Assembly (NCBI GenBank): GCA_001630475.1
Contig: KV419435.1
Span: forward strand, 85,303 to 149,302
Reading direction: 5' to 3'
Length of the DNA stretch: 64,000 nucleotides
Origin: Sistotremastrum niveocremeum HHB9708
Taxonomy: Eukaryota; Basidiomycota; Agaricomycetes; Sistotremastrales; Sistotremastraceae
Shown here: positions 1 through 11,044 of the stretch, one piece after another
How the letters are laid out: the number at the start of each line of letters is the position of its first letter
Position numbering within the stretch: position 1 is the stretch's first letter
Position numbers and translations under genes: made by a program
The notes under the pieces: model-generated
The model's input: only the letters and a program-made list of their open reading frames with translations
Databases searched by the model: none
Told to the model about the DNA's origin: nothing

Positions 1-961
1 CATGACATCCAAAGCTTCAGGCTCTCAGAGACCTGAATAATCGCTAGTCACGTCGAATATTCTCATCTACTCTCCTCTTTATTTTCTGAATTTGAAATTC
101 AGGCACTCCGATTCAAATCTCTATACTCCTAGCCTTTCTTCCCAATATAATCACACGACATTATCATTGCCATGATCTGAGAGGCTGGCCGGAGCTACAT
201 GATCAGAGGACCGACATTGGGCCTGACGAATCATATCAGACTTCATGGGCTATCGAATCGGCGCTGAACTTCTCAAAGAGCCTCCTACCTTAACACATTG
301 GGGCGATGTTAATGTGGCTCATGCACCTTGGTTCGTTCCACACATCTTCCTGATCCTTCTTTTGCCCTTAGACCCACCTCAGTTCCCGAAAGCTCGCCTT
401 CAACCATCCTTGATCATGAGACGGTCCGGGGTAAATCAGCAATACTAGTGCGCGGTACGTTTTTATTCATACACGTACGAGAGTTGCCTTTGACAATTTG
501 CTCAGTTGTTATATTTCAGAACGAGCCTTCTCACTCTATCAGACACCACCCCGAACAGCAAGGTATCATTCTTTCAAAGCGGGTGATTTTACAATAGCAA
601 TCGGGAGGTTGTTTGCGGCCCGGATAGCCCAGAATAGATTCGTGCACGAGGATCTTGAAGGCTTTAAACCGGAGACTGCGCCTTCCTGAGCTACCTTCTC
701 GTCTCGAGCATCGGCATGCGTGGATCCATCAATACATCCAATGTGGTGCGGTATTGGCTCAATCGCTTTTGATGGCTGCCCTTAGTGACATACGACTCGA
801 ATATATAGGTCATCAATCCATCAAGACTCACGAGCAGCTCGAAGACCCCTTCCATCTCCTCTTCTCTCCTAGATCCTAGCAGACTTGGTTCGTCTCCTTC
901 CTGGGCCTTTCGGGGCGCGATTCATCCGATCTGACAGCCTGACAGCCGACAGTCGGAATCT
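1..961. other. No supported gene; possible coding scraps
   Basis: I see no recognisable protein here. A Ser-rich reading at about 370-450 can be joined across a possible intron (GTACG near 454, CAG near 521) to a second short stretch, but it has no clear start, no family motif and quickly meets stops. It could be the degraded end of an upstream gene or chance. The stretch before 962 presumably holds the promoter of the DUF6533 gene. Confidence 0.4.
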
Positions 962-2538
962 ATGGCTGCCGAAATAAATGCGATAATCAGCTACGCTGCG
1001 ATAACGCGGTCCACAAAGACATGTTTTGTGGCGGGATTTTGTCTTTCCTTCTATGACATCTGTAAGCGCATCAACATCTTCCACCCTTTCTGTCCCTCAA
1101 TCGCAATTCCACAAACGCAGTTCAGACATTTCCGGAAGAAGTCGAATATTATTGGAATGCGCGATGGAACGTTCCTCGCGCATTCTATTTTTTAGTACGT
1201 GCTCTAGATCGTGATATATTGAGATCTTTGGCGCTTATGATATGCAGACTAGATATTCGCCTGTTGTGATTGAGCTCATGGAGATGCTCAGTGAGTTATG
1301 TGGGATTTAATTGAAGAGATGTGCTGAGCGGAATTCAGTCGGTTTCGTCCCCGTTCCCGATACAGTGAGTTCGTTGTGGCATGTCCCGCTGAGACCAGCT
1401 GAATTTATCCCTCAAGGCGTAGGATATCATTCCCCCGCTTGATCATCGCGCGCTCATACGGATATTTGCCTCTATTCCAGATGTCAGTTCAAATATACTT
1501 TAGCTGCTTTATTACCAAAATCATTGATCTGAAGATATGACCAGGCTTACCAATAACACTCCTCCTGGCAATTTTGGGTATGCGTCCCGCTCACTTCACT
1601 GTTTGGCTGACACCCTAATTCATCCCAGACTGTATCTTCCTAATCATCGTCTCCGCCATCCTAATTATCTGCATTCACGCCCTCTACGCCGACCGCCGTA
1701 TTCTATGGGGCTTAATACTCTTGCTCTTCATGGTTGGAACGTGCATATTCGTCCTGAGTATTCTTGGAGTTTCATCTCTACAAAGTGAGCCTTGATTCTA
1801 GCCATGACAGACATGAATTGATATTCTGTGAAAGTGAGAGATGAACTCGTACCCGGCGTCCGATTTTGCGCGTCTATCTCGTCGAAATTACTTGATAAAT
1901 TAAATTGGACGTGTTGGTCAGTCTCACCCACTCTCACGGGGTCGGGGTCGGAAGCCGCTGAATCTGATGATGACATGTAGGATACCGCTACTGAGCTTTG
2001 ATACTGTACTAGCTCTCCTTGCAGCAATGGTCGCTTGGCGTCATCGCGGATCACATCAAGAGCATAGTGCACTGTTGAAGACTTTATTGAAGGGCTCTTT
2101 TGCATATTTCTTAGCGTAAGCCTTCATCTAGAGTCACAATAACGCGATGCTGCGGTTTTCTGATTTGGTGATTGTAGTATCGTCGGGTACGTTTGAAAGT
2201 GACTCTATCGCCGCCAATTACTGATATACATCCAGCGTTGCAATTATCACCGTCGTCATCGAGAGAGTCGCCCTCGTACGTCCTAGACCTCCAAGTCGTG
2301 GTGCATCAGCACTAAGATACCCAAATAGATCGACTCCCCAGGCTTTGTAGCTTTAGGATACTCCCTATTATCAGCCTGTGTAGTCAGACTGTTGCTACAA
2401 CTTCGTAGCAAAGATAAACAGCTTCGAGAGGGTAGGTATACAGGCGAACACGTGGGTGATAATACTGTGTCTAGTATGCACTTTCGAACTGGTCATGAAC
2501 CTCGGGATTTGGAAGTAGTGTCGAGCGTTAGAGGGTAG
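962..2538 (+). CDS. DUF6533-domain integral membrane protein
   Basis: A multi-exon gene for a basidiomycete membrane protein of the DUF6533 family; the molecular role of this family is unknown. The start at 962 reads MAAEINAIISYAAI. Exon 1 ends at 1061, and removing 1062-1120 gives FPEEVEYYWNARWNVPRAF, the family's hallmark near the first membrane segments. A second intron at 1195-1247 leads to TRYSPVVIELMEML. Further hydrophobic exons lie at about 1536-1570, 1629-1790 (CIFLIIVSAILIICIHALY), 1978-2110 (FDTVLALLAAMVAW) and 2236-2280 (VAIITVVIERVAL), so about seven membrane helices are likely. The C-terminal tail is hydrophilic (HFRTGHEPRDLEVVSSVRG) and stops at 2536. Exon limits between 1290 and 1575 are the least certain part. 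No neighbour suggests a pathway. Confidence 0.75.
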
Positions 2539-2727
2539 GAAAGTGTAGGAAGCGTACGGCCCGGGGCGACCGCAAATCACAAACTGATTCCTTCTCGTCG
2601 AGCGAATATGAGTTGGTACTCTTAATCCGGAAGTTATCGCTGAAGCAAATAGGCAAATAGGAAGGTCGTCAACCTACAAGGACGTAATTGGGGATTGTAA
2701 TTGTGAAGAAGACCCCGATAGTTTACC

Positions 2728-2759
2728 GAGGAGGAGGAGGAGGAGGAGGAAGAAGAAGA
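2728..2759. repeat. (GAG/GAA)n microsatellite
   Basis: A purine-only run of about ten trinucleotide units, GAG followed by GAA units, just 3' of the DUF6533 gene. It reads as poly-Ser on the minus strand, but that is a composition effect. Confidence 0.85.
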
Positions 2760-3031
2760 TGCAGTATACTGTATGCGGCCTGCGCCTTGGTTGGCTCGGC
2801 GTGTTATGACTATCACACCGTTGTCTTGGGCGAACGGAGAAGAGTTTACTGTGAATAATCTAGAGAAGATTCTGCCGATTCCGCCTGACTAGACGGGGAG
2901 GGTAGGGAGACGCACGAAGACACTGCGTTGGATTCGAATTGAACTCTTTTCCGTCAACTTGGAGGCGGGATACTGAGGCGGAGGCTGTTATATCGTCTCA
3001 GACTCTCAGACTATAGGTTTCATCGGGAATA

Positions 3032-3055
3032 AAACTTTGAAACTTTGAAACTTTG
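3032..3055. repeat. Three exact tandem copies of AAACTTTG
   Basis: Three perfect 8-bp units lie in intergenic DNA. No function is evident. Confidence 0.85.
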
Positions 3056-4454
3056 TATTACTAGGCTGCAGCGTTATATTAATAAGACTTTTGACTTTTT
3101 GATGTAGAATTTGCGGGGCGATAAGCTGTGTACTGCGAGCTGGGGAGAATAGCACTAGTACTGGCAGGTGTTCATGGATAACCGCGACTAGTGGACGTAC
3201 ATGTATGTACCCTTGGCGATTGTAATCTCATCACCGAGAAAGTGTAGATGAATGAGGGATGTACCATAAGAAAGTGATAGCAAGTATCTAGGATGTGTTA
3301 TTTGATATGCGCCCGAAACCCAACTACCTTTGTATGATAATCATTGGTTTCTTGGCAATACCTATCGGCTGCGCGTCGCTCGGAATCCTGAGCGAACGAA
3401 GAAAATAAGGATCTGACTGTAATAGAAACTTGACGGCCGCCGGACGTACCACAAGACGTCGTTCACCAAGAAAAGGGTTGACAGCTCTGACAGCTCTGAC
3501 AACATCACTCGAATACAATTCCCTGAATAGCTAATCTTTCCCAAGATCCAAGAAAATTTCGTTGGAGCTCCCATCTGAATCGTCCTCGCCTGATTCGGAA
3601 GACAGAGAACGGAAGGTGGAGTCCCGAGATCTGTCACTGTCAATTGGCGAGATCTTACTCGGGCAGGGATGAGGTTAGACCGGCGATGGATGGATCATAC
3701 ACATAGAAGAGAAGGAGTTAGTGGTGGTTCGGAGAGCCCGAAAGGGATCGTGGTTTCGTTCCGTATCCGTATAGGAAGACTCCGAGTCCTTCCGGGATCG
3801 TACTCAGAATATCGGTGGTCGTGTGCGCGGGGTTGCGTGGATCGGTGGATAGGATTGTATTCGTGGGAATGGGATAATGATGAACAGTCTAAAGGGAACC
3901 GAGACTCTTGTCTGAGTGGACTTGTCGCTGCGTTTTACTTATCAACGAAGCGAGGTTCCGTCTTCAACAAAACTCCAGTGGCCGAAATCCAGGAAATCAA
4001 CTCGAGATCGAGGGTCAAGTGGAGAAGAACGTCATAAGACTTGTTCTCTTATTCTGGATAGATGGAGAGAGCTGTCAAGGTGGATCAGGCGATATTCGAG
4101 AGATAATAGATAAAGATAATGAATAGCTGATAGCGATAGCGAAACACAAACAATATTTTGACTCCGCCGTACCAAGCGGCTCCCTCAGCCGGCGCTCAGC
4201 CGATCCGACGCCCGGCGTGGTTGCGCATATGGCACTCAGGCTAATTACCGTGACCGTCCATCGACGTACGGACCATCCTCGACAACGAACGTCGCTAGCC
4301 TTGGCCAGCCCAGGGCCAGGTTCAGGTTCGCCGGGGATGGGTGGAGTTCCTGTCAGGCACGGAAACACATCCAGTCAATCGACTATTGGCTCCTGCCCTG
4401 CCTTATCTTCCTTATCTCCCTACTTCTTCGCTTCGAGAAAACTTTGTTTTGGGA

Positions 4455-4461
4455 TATAAAA
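4455..4461 (+). promoter_or_regulatory. TATA box of the purine permease gene
   Basis: TATAAAA lies 79 nt before the ATG at 4540, followed by a pyrimidine-rich stretch and a short leader. Position and sequence fit a basidiomycete core promoter. Confidence 0.6.
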
Positions 4462-4539
4462 TAGCCTTGGCTCTCCTGCATCGTTCCTAGAGCCTCCTCA
4501 CCCCACCCTCGTCTCATCACTAACAATAGTCGGCCGAGG

Positions 4540-6715
4540 ATGTCGTCAACTCCTGAAGGCGTCGAGCCATCCACGTCAACCGTGACTCACCAACCCACCT
4601 CCACCGCTCAACCAGAGCCCTACGCCCCCAGACCAGGCTTCAAAGGCTACATCACCGACGTCCGCGAACGTCTAACCACAAAAGACGGCTGGGTGGGCGA
4701 CTACGATTTCGCATGGCTCTGCATGCCCACTCTCCCCTTCGGAAAAGCCGCCGCTATATCCCGAAATAGACGTCCTCCTCCATTCTTCTCTTTGAACGAA
4801 AGACTTCCGCTCGTCTTGGCTCTCATTTGTGGTCTTCAGCATGCGCTGGCTATGCTTGCGGGGTTGATTACGCCTCCTATTATTTTTGCCAGCGCGTTGA
4901 ATTTGGATGGGGAGACGCAGGCTTATATGATTAGTTCTTCGTTGATTGCTTGTGGTGAGTTTGCGTGTTTAAGAAAGTGTAAAGTTGGCTGGTGCTGATG
5001 GGGTGTTCGCAGGTATACTTAGTTTGGTGCAAATGTCGAGACTTCGTCTCCCAGGCGGATACTTCCTCGGAACAGGCCTTCTCTCCGTCGTCGGTACATC
5101 ATTCGCAACACTCTCAACAGCATTCGCCGTACGCCCTTCACTTCTCATCCAAAAATGTATTTTCTAACCCTTCGTTTAGATCTTCAACAGCATGTACGCA
5201 AACGGAACCTGCACATCCACAACAGCAGCAGATGGCACAATAACCCGCGATCCCTGTCCAGACGCCTACGGCATGCTCCTCGGCACATCCCTCATCTGCT
5301 CCTTCCTCGAAATGGGCATGTCCTTCGTCCCCGTCCGAATCCTCCGACGCATCTTCCCCCCACTCGTAACAGGCACAGTCGTCGTCCTAATCGGTGCATC
5401 CCTCATCGGATCCTCAGGAATCCTAGATTGGGGCGGTGGCTCGAACGATTGTTCGTCGTTCCCTACAAGTGGGATTTTCGTCAAGTGTCCGACGATTTTT
5501 GCTCCGAGGCCGTTGGTGTGGGGAAGTCCTGAGTTTATTGGATTGGGATTCTTGAGTTTTGTGACGATTGTGATTACGGAGATGTTTGGGAGTCCGTTCC
5601 TTAAGAATGCGAGTATTATTGTGGGGCTTATTGTGGGGTGTATCGTTGCTGGTGCTGCGGGGTATATTGATGGAAGCAGTATCAAGACTGCGCCTGCTAT
5701 CACTTTCTTATGGTGCGTTTCCTTTCTTCCTCTCAAGGGCTCTATACTGAATTGGTGCAGGGTACATACGTTCAAGATTCGCGTCTATCCACCTGCTATT
5801 CTCCCCATGCTCGCGGTCTACAGTCAGTTTTCCAAACTTTAGTCCCAGAGTCTTTCTAACGATGCCTGCAGTCTCACTCGCTATGGAAGCTATCGGTGAT
5901 ATAACAGCCTCAGCCGAAGTATCCCGTCTCGAAGTCGACGGACCCGAATTCGACTCCCGAATCCAAGGCGGTGTCCTCGTACGTCCCTCTCCTCCCTCCT
6001 CCAAACCACACTAACAAAATTCTCAATTTTCCTGGCGAAAAATAGTCCGACGGTATTGGCGGATTCCTCTCTGCACTATTCACCGTAACACCCCTCTCCG
6101 TCTTCGCCCAAAACAACGGTGTAATAGCCATAACCCGCTGCGCAAACCGCGGCGCCGGGCGCATATGCTGCTGCTTCCTCCTCCTCTTCGGCATCCTCGG
6201 TAAAATATCCGGTGTATTCCTCGCCATACCCAATTCCGTCCTAGGAGGCGTAACAACCTTCCTCTTCGCATCAGTCATGACTTCCGGTCTGAGAGTATTA
6301 AGTTATATAAGATGGACGAGGAGGGATCGATTTATTTTGGCGGCGGCGATGAGTTTTGGAGTGGGGGATTTATTGGTGCCGGGGATCTTTGAGCATCTTT
6401 TTGATGGGGTTAAGAATCCGAATAGTGGGCTTGAGGGGTTGTTTGAGAGTATTACTATTGTTTTGAGTACACCTTGTGAGTCCCCCCTCTCTCCCTTTTT
6501 TGTTATTCTTTTGCTGATGATGTGTAGTCTTGAGCGCGGGAATCGTGGCTACGACTCTCAACCTCCTTCTCCCTGTCGAACAAGGAGAGAATTTCGCTGC
6601 GCCCGGAGCGGGATTGCCGAGAGGTGCAGCGGGACATGAAGTGGATGTGGAGGATGGAAGTGGGAGTCATGATGAAGTTAATTCGGTCGAGGAGAAGAAA
6701 CAGGTCGTTCATTGA
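4540..6715 (+). CDS. Purine (uric acid/xanthine) permease, NAT/NCS2 family
   Basis: A plasma-membrane nucleobase:cation symporter of the nucleobase-ascorbate transporter family, closest in pattern to fungal UapA/UapC, which take up uric acid and xanthine with protons. Exons 4540-4954, 5013-5128, 5180-5712, 5761-5822, 5872-5978, 6046-6475 and 6528-6715 give 616 codons in one frame, a normal size for the family. Exon 1 carries the TM1 Gln-His motif (GLQHALAMLAG). Exon 6 carries the NAT signature QNNGVIAITRCANRGAG, which holds substrate-contacting residues in UapA. The N-terminus (about 90 residues) and the acidic C-tail are cytosolic. A good TATA box precedes it. Exact substrate within purines is inferred from family only. 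Confidence 0.93.
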
Positions 6716-7170
6716 TCTTGTTCTCTCTTTTTCAAAGTAGTTATTGTCTTTGGTGGTGTAAAAATATTTCTTGTGAAGTAATAGGAGAAGTTTCGTTTGG
6801 TTCTCGATTTGTGTGGGTCCGTTCGGCGAGCGTCGATCGTCGATCGTCTCGGCGGCCTTGAGAAGATAGCGGAGTTGGTGAGACTTGGCTCAGGAGTCTG
6901 TCTCCTAAATTTCCTAAATTCTATTTATTGCTCTCGCTCTCTTCACTCGAGAGACCTCTTGCCGCTTCGCAGCTCAGGCCTCCGATTCTGTGATTATTTA
7001 TATTCCACGATTATCTATATCTACACTCACCGCGGAACGCAGAAAGTCCAAGTGCGTCCTTGACTTGCATCTTTGTTTCAGATTCGCCCTGACATTCACG
7101 ATACTGATCTATTCTCCCAGATTCCTCAGAATTCATAGCCTCGAGTATCCTCATCGCAAAACAGACAGCC
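6716..7170. other. Intergenic spacer between two + strand genes
   Basis: This holds the 3' end of the permease transcript and the promoter of the trypsin-fold gene. Three overlapping GTCGATC-type copies lie at about 6829-6848, and a CTCTCGCTCTC pyrimidine tract near 6931. No gene is seen. Confidence 0.5.
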
Positions 7171-9030
7171 ATGGAGCACTTCAAGCCTCTCGACCTTCGC
7201 ACCGAATCTCCAAACCCATCTCCCCACACACCCACCTCCTACGAATCCAAATTCTACTACGCCGGAATATCCCCCACACCCCCTCCTCTAATATATCGCT
7301 CCTCTTCCCTCTCCCGTCCATTCAACCCCCCCACAGGACCCGAAGCATATCGGAAACTCAAAGAACTTCGTCCTGTCTCTGATCATCCGATCGTTCAAAT
7401 CTGGGGGGAGGTGGGGAGGAGAGTTGTAGGTGTTTTGGAGGAGAGAGGGGTGCAGTGGACGAGTGTTGATGGGGTTAGATTTTTGGGTGATGAAGATGTT
7501 GTTGAAGAGAAGCAGGGAGCGGGAGGGAGGAAATTGAGTCCTGTGGTTATATGGATAGGCCTCACCCCCTCCTCTACCTCCGCCTCAACAGCACACGAAA
7601 TCTCCCAATCTATCCTAGCAATCCTCGCATCATACGAAATCCCCGACGTCGAAGTCGAATTTCGCGAGTCTACATATACACCCTACACCGGTCCAGCTTT
7701 ACTTGAATGTGTCGAGGAGTTCGATCCTACAGCTGGAGCTCGGGAGGCTCTCACTCCATCTTTGGGACTTTCGATCGCCCCAGCGACAGCGAATGGATCG
7801 GATGTTCGAGGCGCGTTGGGTGTATATTTCACTACTGGCGAGGGCAAAGGTGAAAAGTTATACGGCTTGACATCTCGTCATGTTGTCTTCCCCTCCTCCT
7901 CCTCTTCCGACGCGAATGAAGACTACACCCACACCGCTGGCGACCCGAAAGAAAATATCCAACTCCTCGGAACGAAGGGCTACGAGAATCTCCTCGACTC
8001 CATTCGGAGCCGTGTTAGATTACACGGCTCTACTGTCGATATCTTATCTTCCAAACTCAAATCGTATGAAGAGAAACTCTTAGTCGCTGCCTCACCGGAC
8101 GAAGGAGATAAAGACCAACTTGCGAAAAAGCTGGCTAGGACCCGCGCGGAGCTCGAAGAGACGAATCGAGCTATCGAGGCTTTGGAGAAGTTTTATGGAG
8201 ACGTCGAAAGAGATTGGAGTAAGCCTGAGGATCGTATAATCGGCCATGTCGTCCGTGCGCCAGCTGTACAGGTCGATGCGGAAGGATACATCAAAGATCT
8301 TGCATTCGTCGAACTCGACCAGGATAAATTCAGGGAATGTAGGGGGTCATTCATCGACCTCGGTACGTCCCTCCTCCCGTTTCTTATCGATTTCTGACGC
8401 TGATGGATGAATGTAGGAACTGAGATCGAGCCTACAAAGTTAACATACATACTCTCTCCCGACCTTCACGGCGACGTCAATCTCGATCCCACCGGCAACC
8501 GCTCCTTCCAATACCCAATCGACCGCCTCCTCCCTATGCGCGGAATCCGCCCCTCCCTCCCTTCCTCACTCCCCTCTACAAATACCTCACTCTCAAACTC
8601 TTCTGACGCGAAAGAATCCCCCTACAAAATCCCTCCCCAAGCCCTCGCAGTTCTCAAGAACGGCCCCGCAACAGGACTCACTATAGGCCTCCTCTCCCCC
8701 CTCTCCTCATTCATCCGTAACCCCAAAACAGGACTGATAAGCACACAATGGGCAATAGTGAATTATAATAATCCCTGGGCTAAAAATGACGGACCGGGTG
8801 TGTTTGCTGCTCGTGGAGATTCGGGATGTGTGGTTGTTGATAAAGGTGGGAAGATGGTGGGGATGATACAGGGCGGGAGTGGTAAGAATGGGGATGAGGA
8901 GGGTGGAGGTGGAGGTGGGGATGTGGTTTATGTTACGCCTATGGTTAAGATCTGGGAATGGGTTTTGGAGGCGTATCCTGATGCGAGGATTTATGAGGGG
9001 GCGTCTGAGAATTTGCCAGTGGGTGCGTAA
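7171..9030 (+). CDS. Trypsin-fold (PA clan) serine protease-like protein with helical insert
   Basis: Two exons (7171-8362, 8417-9030) encode 601 aa. The region from about residue 200 has the chymotrypsin-like layout: His237 in GLTSRHVVF, Asp376 in KDLAFVELD and Ser533 in ARGDSGCVVVDKGG, so all three catalytic residues are present in the usual order. Between His and Asp sits a long charged stretch (about residues 270-350, rich in K, E, L and R) that looks like a coiled coil and is unusual for small trypsins. The first 200 residues are a separate, unrecognised region with a Pro/Ser-rich start. No signal peptide is visible, so it probably acts in the cytosol. Related intracellular proteins are common in Agaricomycetes and mostly uncharacterised. 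A GGGGGG run precedes the last strand. Substrate unknown. Confidence 0.82.
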
Positions 9031-9803
9031 TATTAAGTGGTGTAAGATGGTGGGTGGCGGGTTGAAGGAGGGTTCTGAATTGATGCTGGACTTTTTTCTT
9101 ATTTTTATTTTGTATTTGCGATAAGTTAGTTGTTGATATAATATGTTCGGAAATCGTAGTAGGTAAAGCAGTCTAATACAGCCGGGTCCTCTCCAACTAT
9201 ACTCGAGTAGGACCTTCGTTGAGCTATCGAGGTTCAAGAGAGTACCTGCGCAATCGTAAAATTATTCCGATCTAATCTAATTTCAGCTATTCTCGAGATC
9301 TCAAGTAGGGATTTCTTTCCGTCTGTCACGGACCTCGTACCATGCATCTGAACACTTCTACATGTAATAAGCCGTCTTAATAGCACTCAATACAAACCCA
9401 ATACAAAACCAATACAAAATCAATACAAAAGCAATACAAAACCAATGCAAAACTTCAATACACTTTCTATTCTTATCATGCCGAGCAATACGAAACCCCT
9501 CGGCCATTAGACCGTGGCCATAAGATCGTGCACATGGTCTTACGTAATCCATCCTACCTATCTTGATTCTGCTGACAACCCCCCTAAATAATTCCGTCAA
9601 CTCCACCGAAAATTCTTCTCCTCGTCATCACCTATCACTAGGTTGATCACTTGAACACCTTACCCCCGGATTCGAACGAGGATACTCTGCGAGTCTGCGA
9701 CAGTCTCGAGTGCTACACTTGACTTTGGTGCTGCCAACGAATTCGAAAACTGGAGGAATTTGAAGGAGTAATATCGATTTGAAGACTCGGAGAGCTTATT
9801 GTG
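9031..9803. other. Intergenic region with a minisatellite
   Basis: No gene is supported. It contains the 3' flank of the protease-like gene, a tandem repeat at 9388-9453 and the leader of the iron transporter. Confidence 0.5.
9388..9453. repeat. Minisatellite, about six copies of an 11-nt CAATACAAAAC-type unit
   Basis: Units such as CAATACAAACC, CAATACAAAAC and CAATACAAAAT follow each other head to tail with few changes. On the minus strand this produces a Phe/Ile/Leu/Trp-rich pseudo-reading, which explains a misleading hydrophobic open frame. Confidence 0.85.
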
Positions 9804-11044
9804 ATGTCGAACAACTCTACACCCTATCAACCAGCACTGGCCGTCCCTCTTCCCTCACGTCCCCGAGCAGAGGGAACACCTCAGGCTCTCAACGGCCACG
9901 CAAATGGAAACGCACACTCCAATGGTCATACCAACGGCAACGGCAACGGCTATGGATCCACAAATCCAGTATGGGCCCTAAACCCCCAACCTACACCCCA
10001 AACGCCCTTAATATCCAAATGCGACCGACACCATCGAGATGGTGGGATATGCTGTAAAGAATTGAAGGACGACGATGAGCGTCGATTAGTCGATCCTGAT
10101 ATCGTTCGCGATGTGTCAGCCTTTTTCTTTTCGCAGTTGGGTTTAAACTGATGGGGTGGTTAGGGTGATTGGATTGAGCGATGGATTGACGGTCCCGTTT
10201 GCGCTTACGGCTGGATTATCGAGTTTGGGAGAGTCGAAGCTCGTTGTGCTGGGTGGTGTGGCTGAGTTGATCGCCGGTGCTATATCAATGGGTATAGGAG
10301 GCTTCCGTACGTCCCTCCCTCTCCTTCAAATATCCACAATTTATCTTACTTTACCCTGGAACAGTCGCTTCTCAAGCCGAACGAGACCACTACCGATACC
10401 TCGCAACACACACATCCGCTCGAGTCCTCCGTTCCTGTGCGGGCGAGATGGAAAGAGAAGTCTGTGAAGTCTTAGGACCAATCGGCGTAGATGATAAATT
10501 GAGTAAACAAGTTGCTCAAAATCTGCACGAAGTGGAAGTTCGCACGAGTGGGAACTCGGAAGAGGAAGAGTTGAAATGGAGTCGGGATGTCGGCCTTACA
10601 AAGTTTTTGTTAAAGTTCGGCGAAGGAATTGGTGAGTCTCCCATACTCTCCTTTGAACGTTTTAAGAACGTATGGCTGATTGGAATGTAGAGGAAGTGCC
10701 GACAAGACGGATGTTTACGTCTGCGTTTACGATTGGAATGGGATACCTCCTCGGCGGAATCATCCCTCTCCTCCCCTACTTCTTCACCAAATCAGCCCGT
10801 CAAGGTCTTGTTTGGTCTTCCATCCTCACCGGTATCGTTCTCCTCATATTCGGCTGGGTAAGTTCCTTTCTCTTCTTCCTCACAAGAAATGGTATACTGA
10901 AGGTTATGTTAGATTAAAACGCATGTAACGGGCGCTGGGAAGGGATGGAAAGGATATGTATGGGGAGCTGTTTCTACGCTTCTTGTAGGAGGGGCGGCAG
11001 CTGCTGCTGCCTTCGGAATCGTCGCTCTACTCGAGGGCGAATAG
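9804..11044 (+). CDS. CCC1: Vacuolar iron/manganese transporter, Ccc1/VIT1 family
   Basis: A transporter that moves cytosolic Fe(II) or Mn(II) into the vacuole in exchange for protons, protecting against metal overload. Exons 9804-10114, 10164-10306, 10365-10631, 10691-10857 and 10913-11044 give 339 aa. The motif VVIGLSDGLTVPFALTAGL in TM1 and AGAISMGIGGFLASQAE in TM2 are diagnostic. A charged middle segment rich in Glu (EMEREVCEVLGPIG...) corresponds to the cytosolic metal-binding domain of VIT1. The last three membrane helices end in GIVALLEGE. The first 90 residues are disordered and carry an unusual Asn/Gly/His-rich block (NGHANGNAHSNGH) and a His/Cys cluster (CDRHHRDGGICC) that might bind metal; that is inference. 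The ATG at 9804 is the first in frame. Confidence 0.92.

Larger units (their letters stand above)
2539..4539. other. Intergenic region with two small tandem repeats
   Basis: No gene is supported. Open readings at 3669-4037 (+) and 3324-3643 (-) lack family motifs and plausible splice-extended partners. The stretch contains a trinucleotide run and an 8-mer triplet repeat, listed separately, and its right end must hold the promoter of the purine permease. Confidence 0.5.

Noticed and set aside
2634-2816. Poly-Ser minus-strand reading
   Set aside because: It results from the (GAG/GAA)n microsatellite.
5266-5775. Long minus-strand reading of 169 codons
   Set aside because: It lies opposite the purine permease exon 3 and has no family pattern; it is a codon-bias shadow.
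9358-9606. Hydrophobic minus-strand reading that resembles membrane helices
   Set aside because: It is produced by the 11-nt minisatellite translated in one frame.
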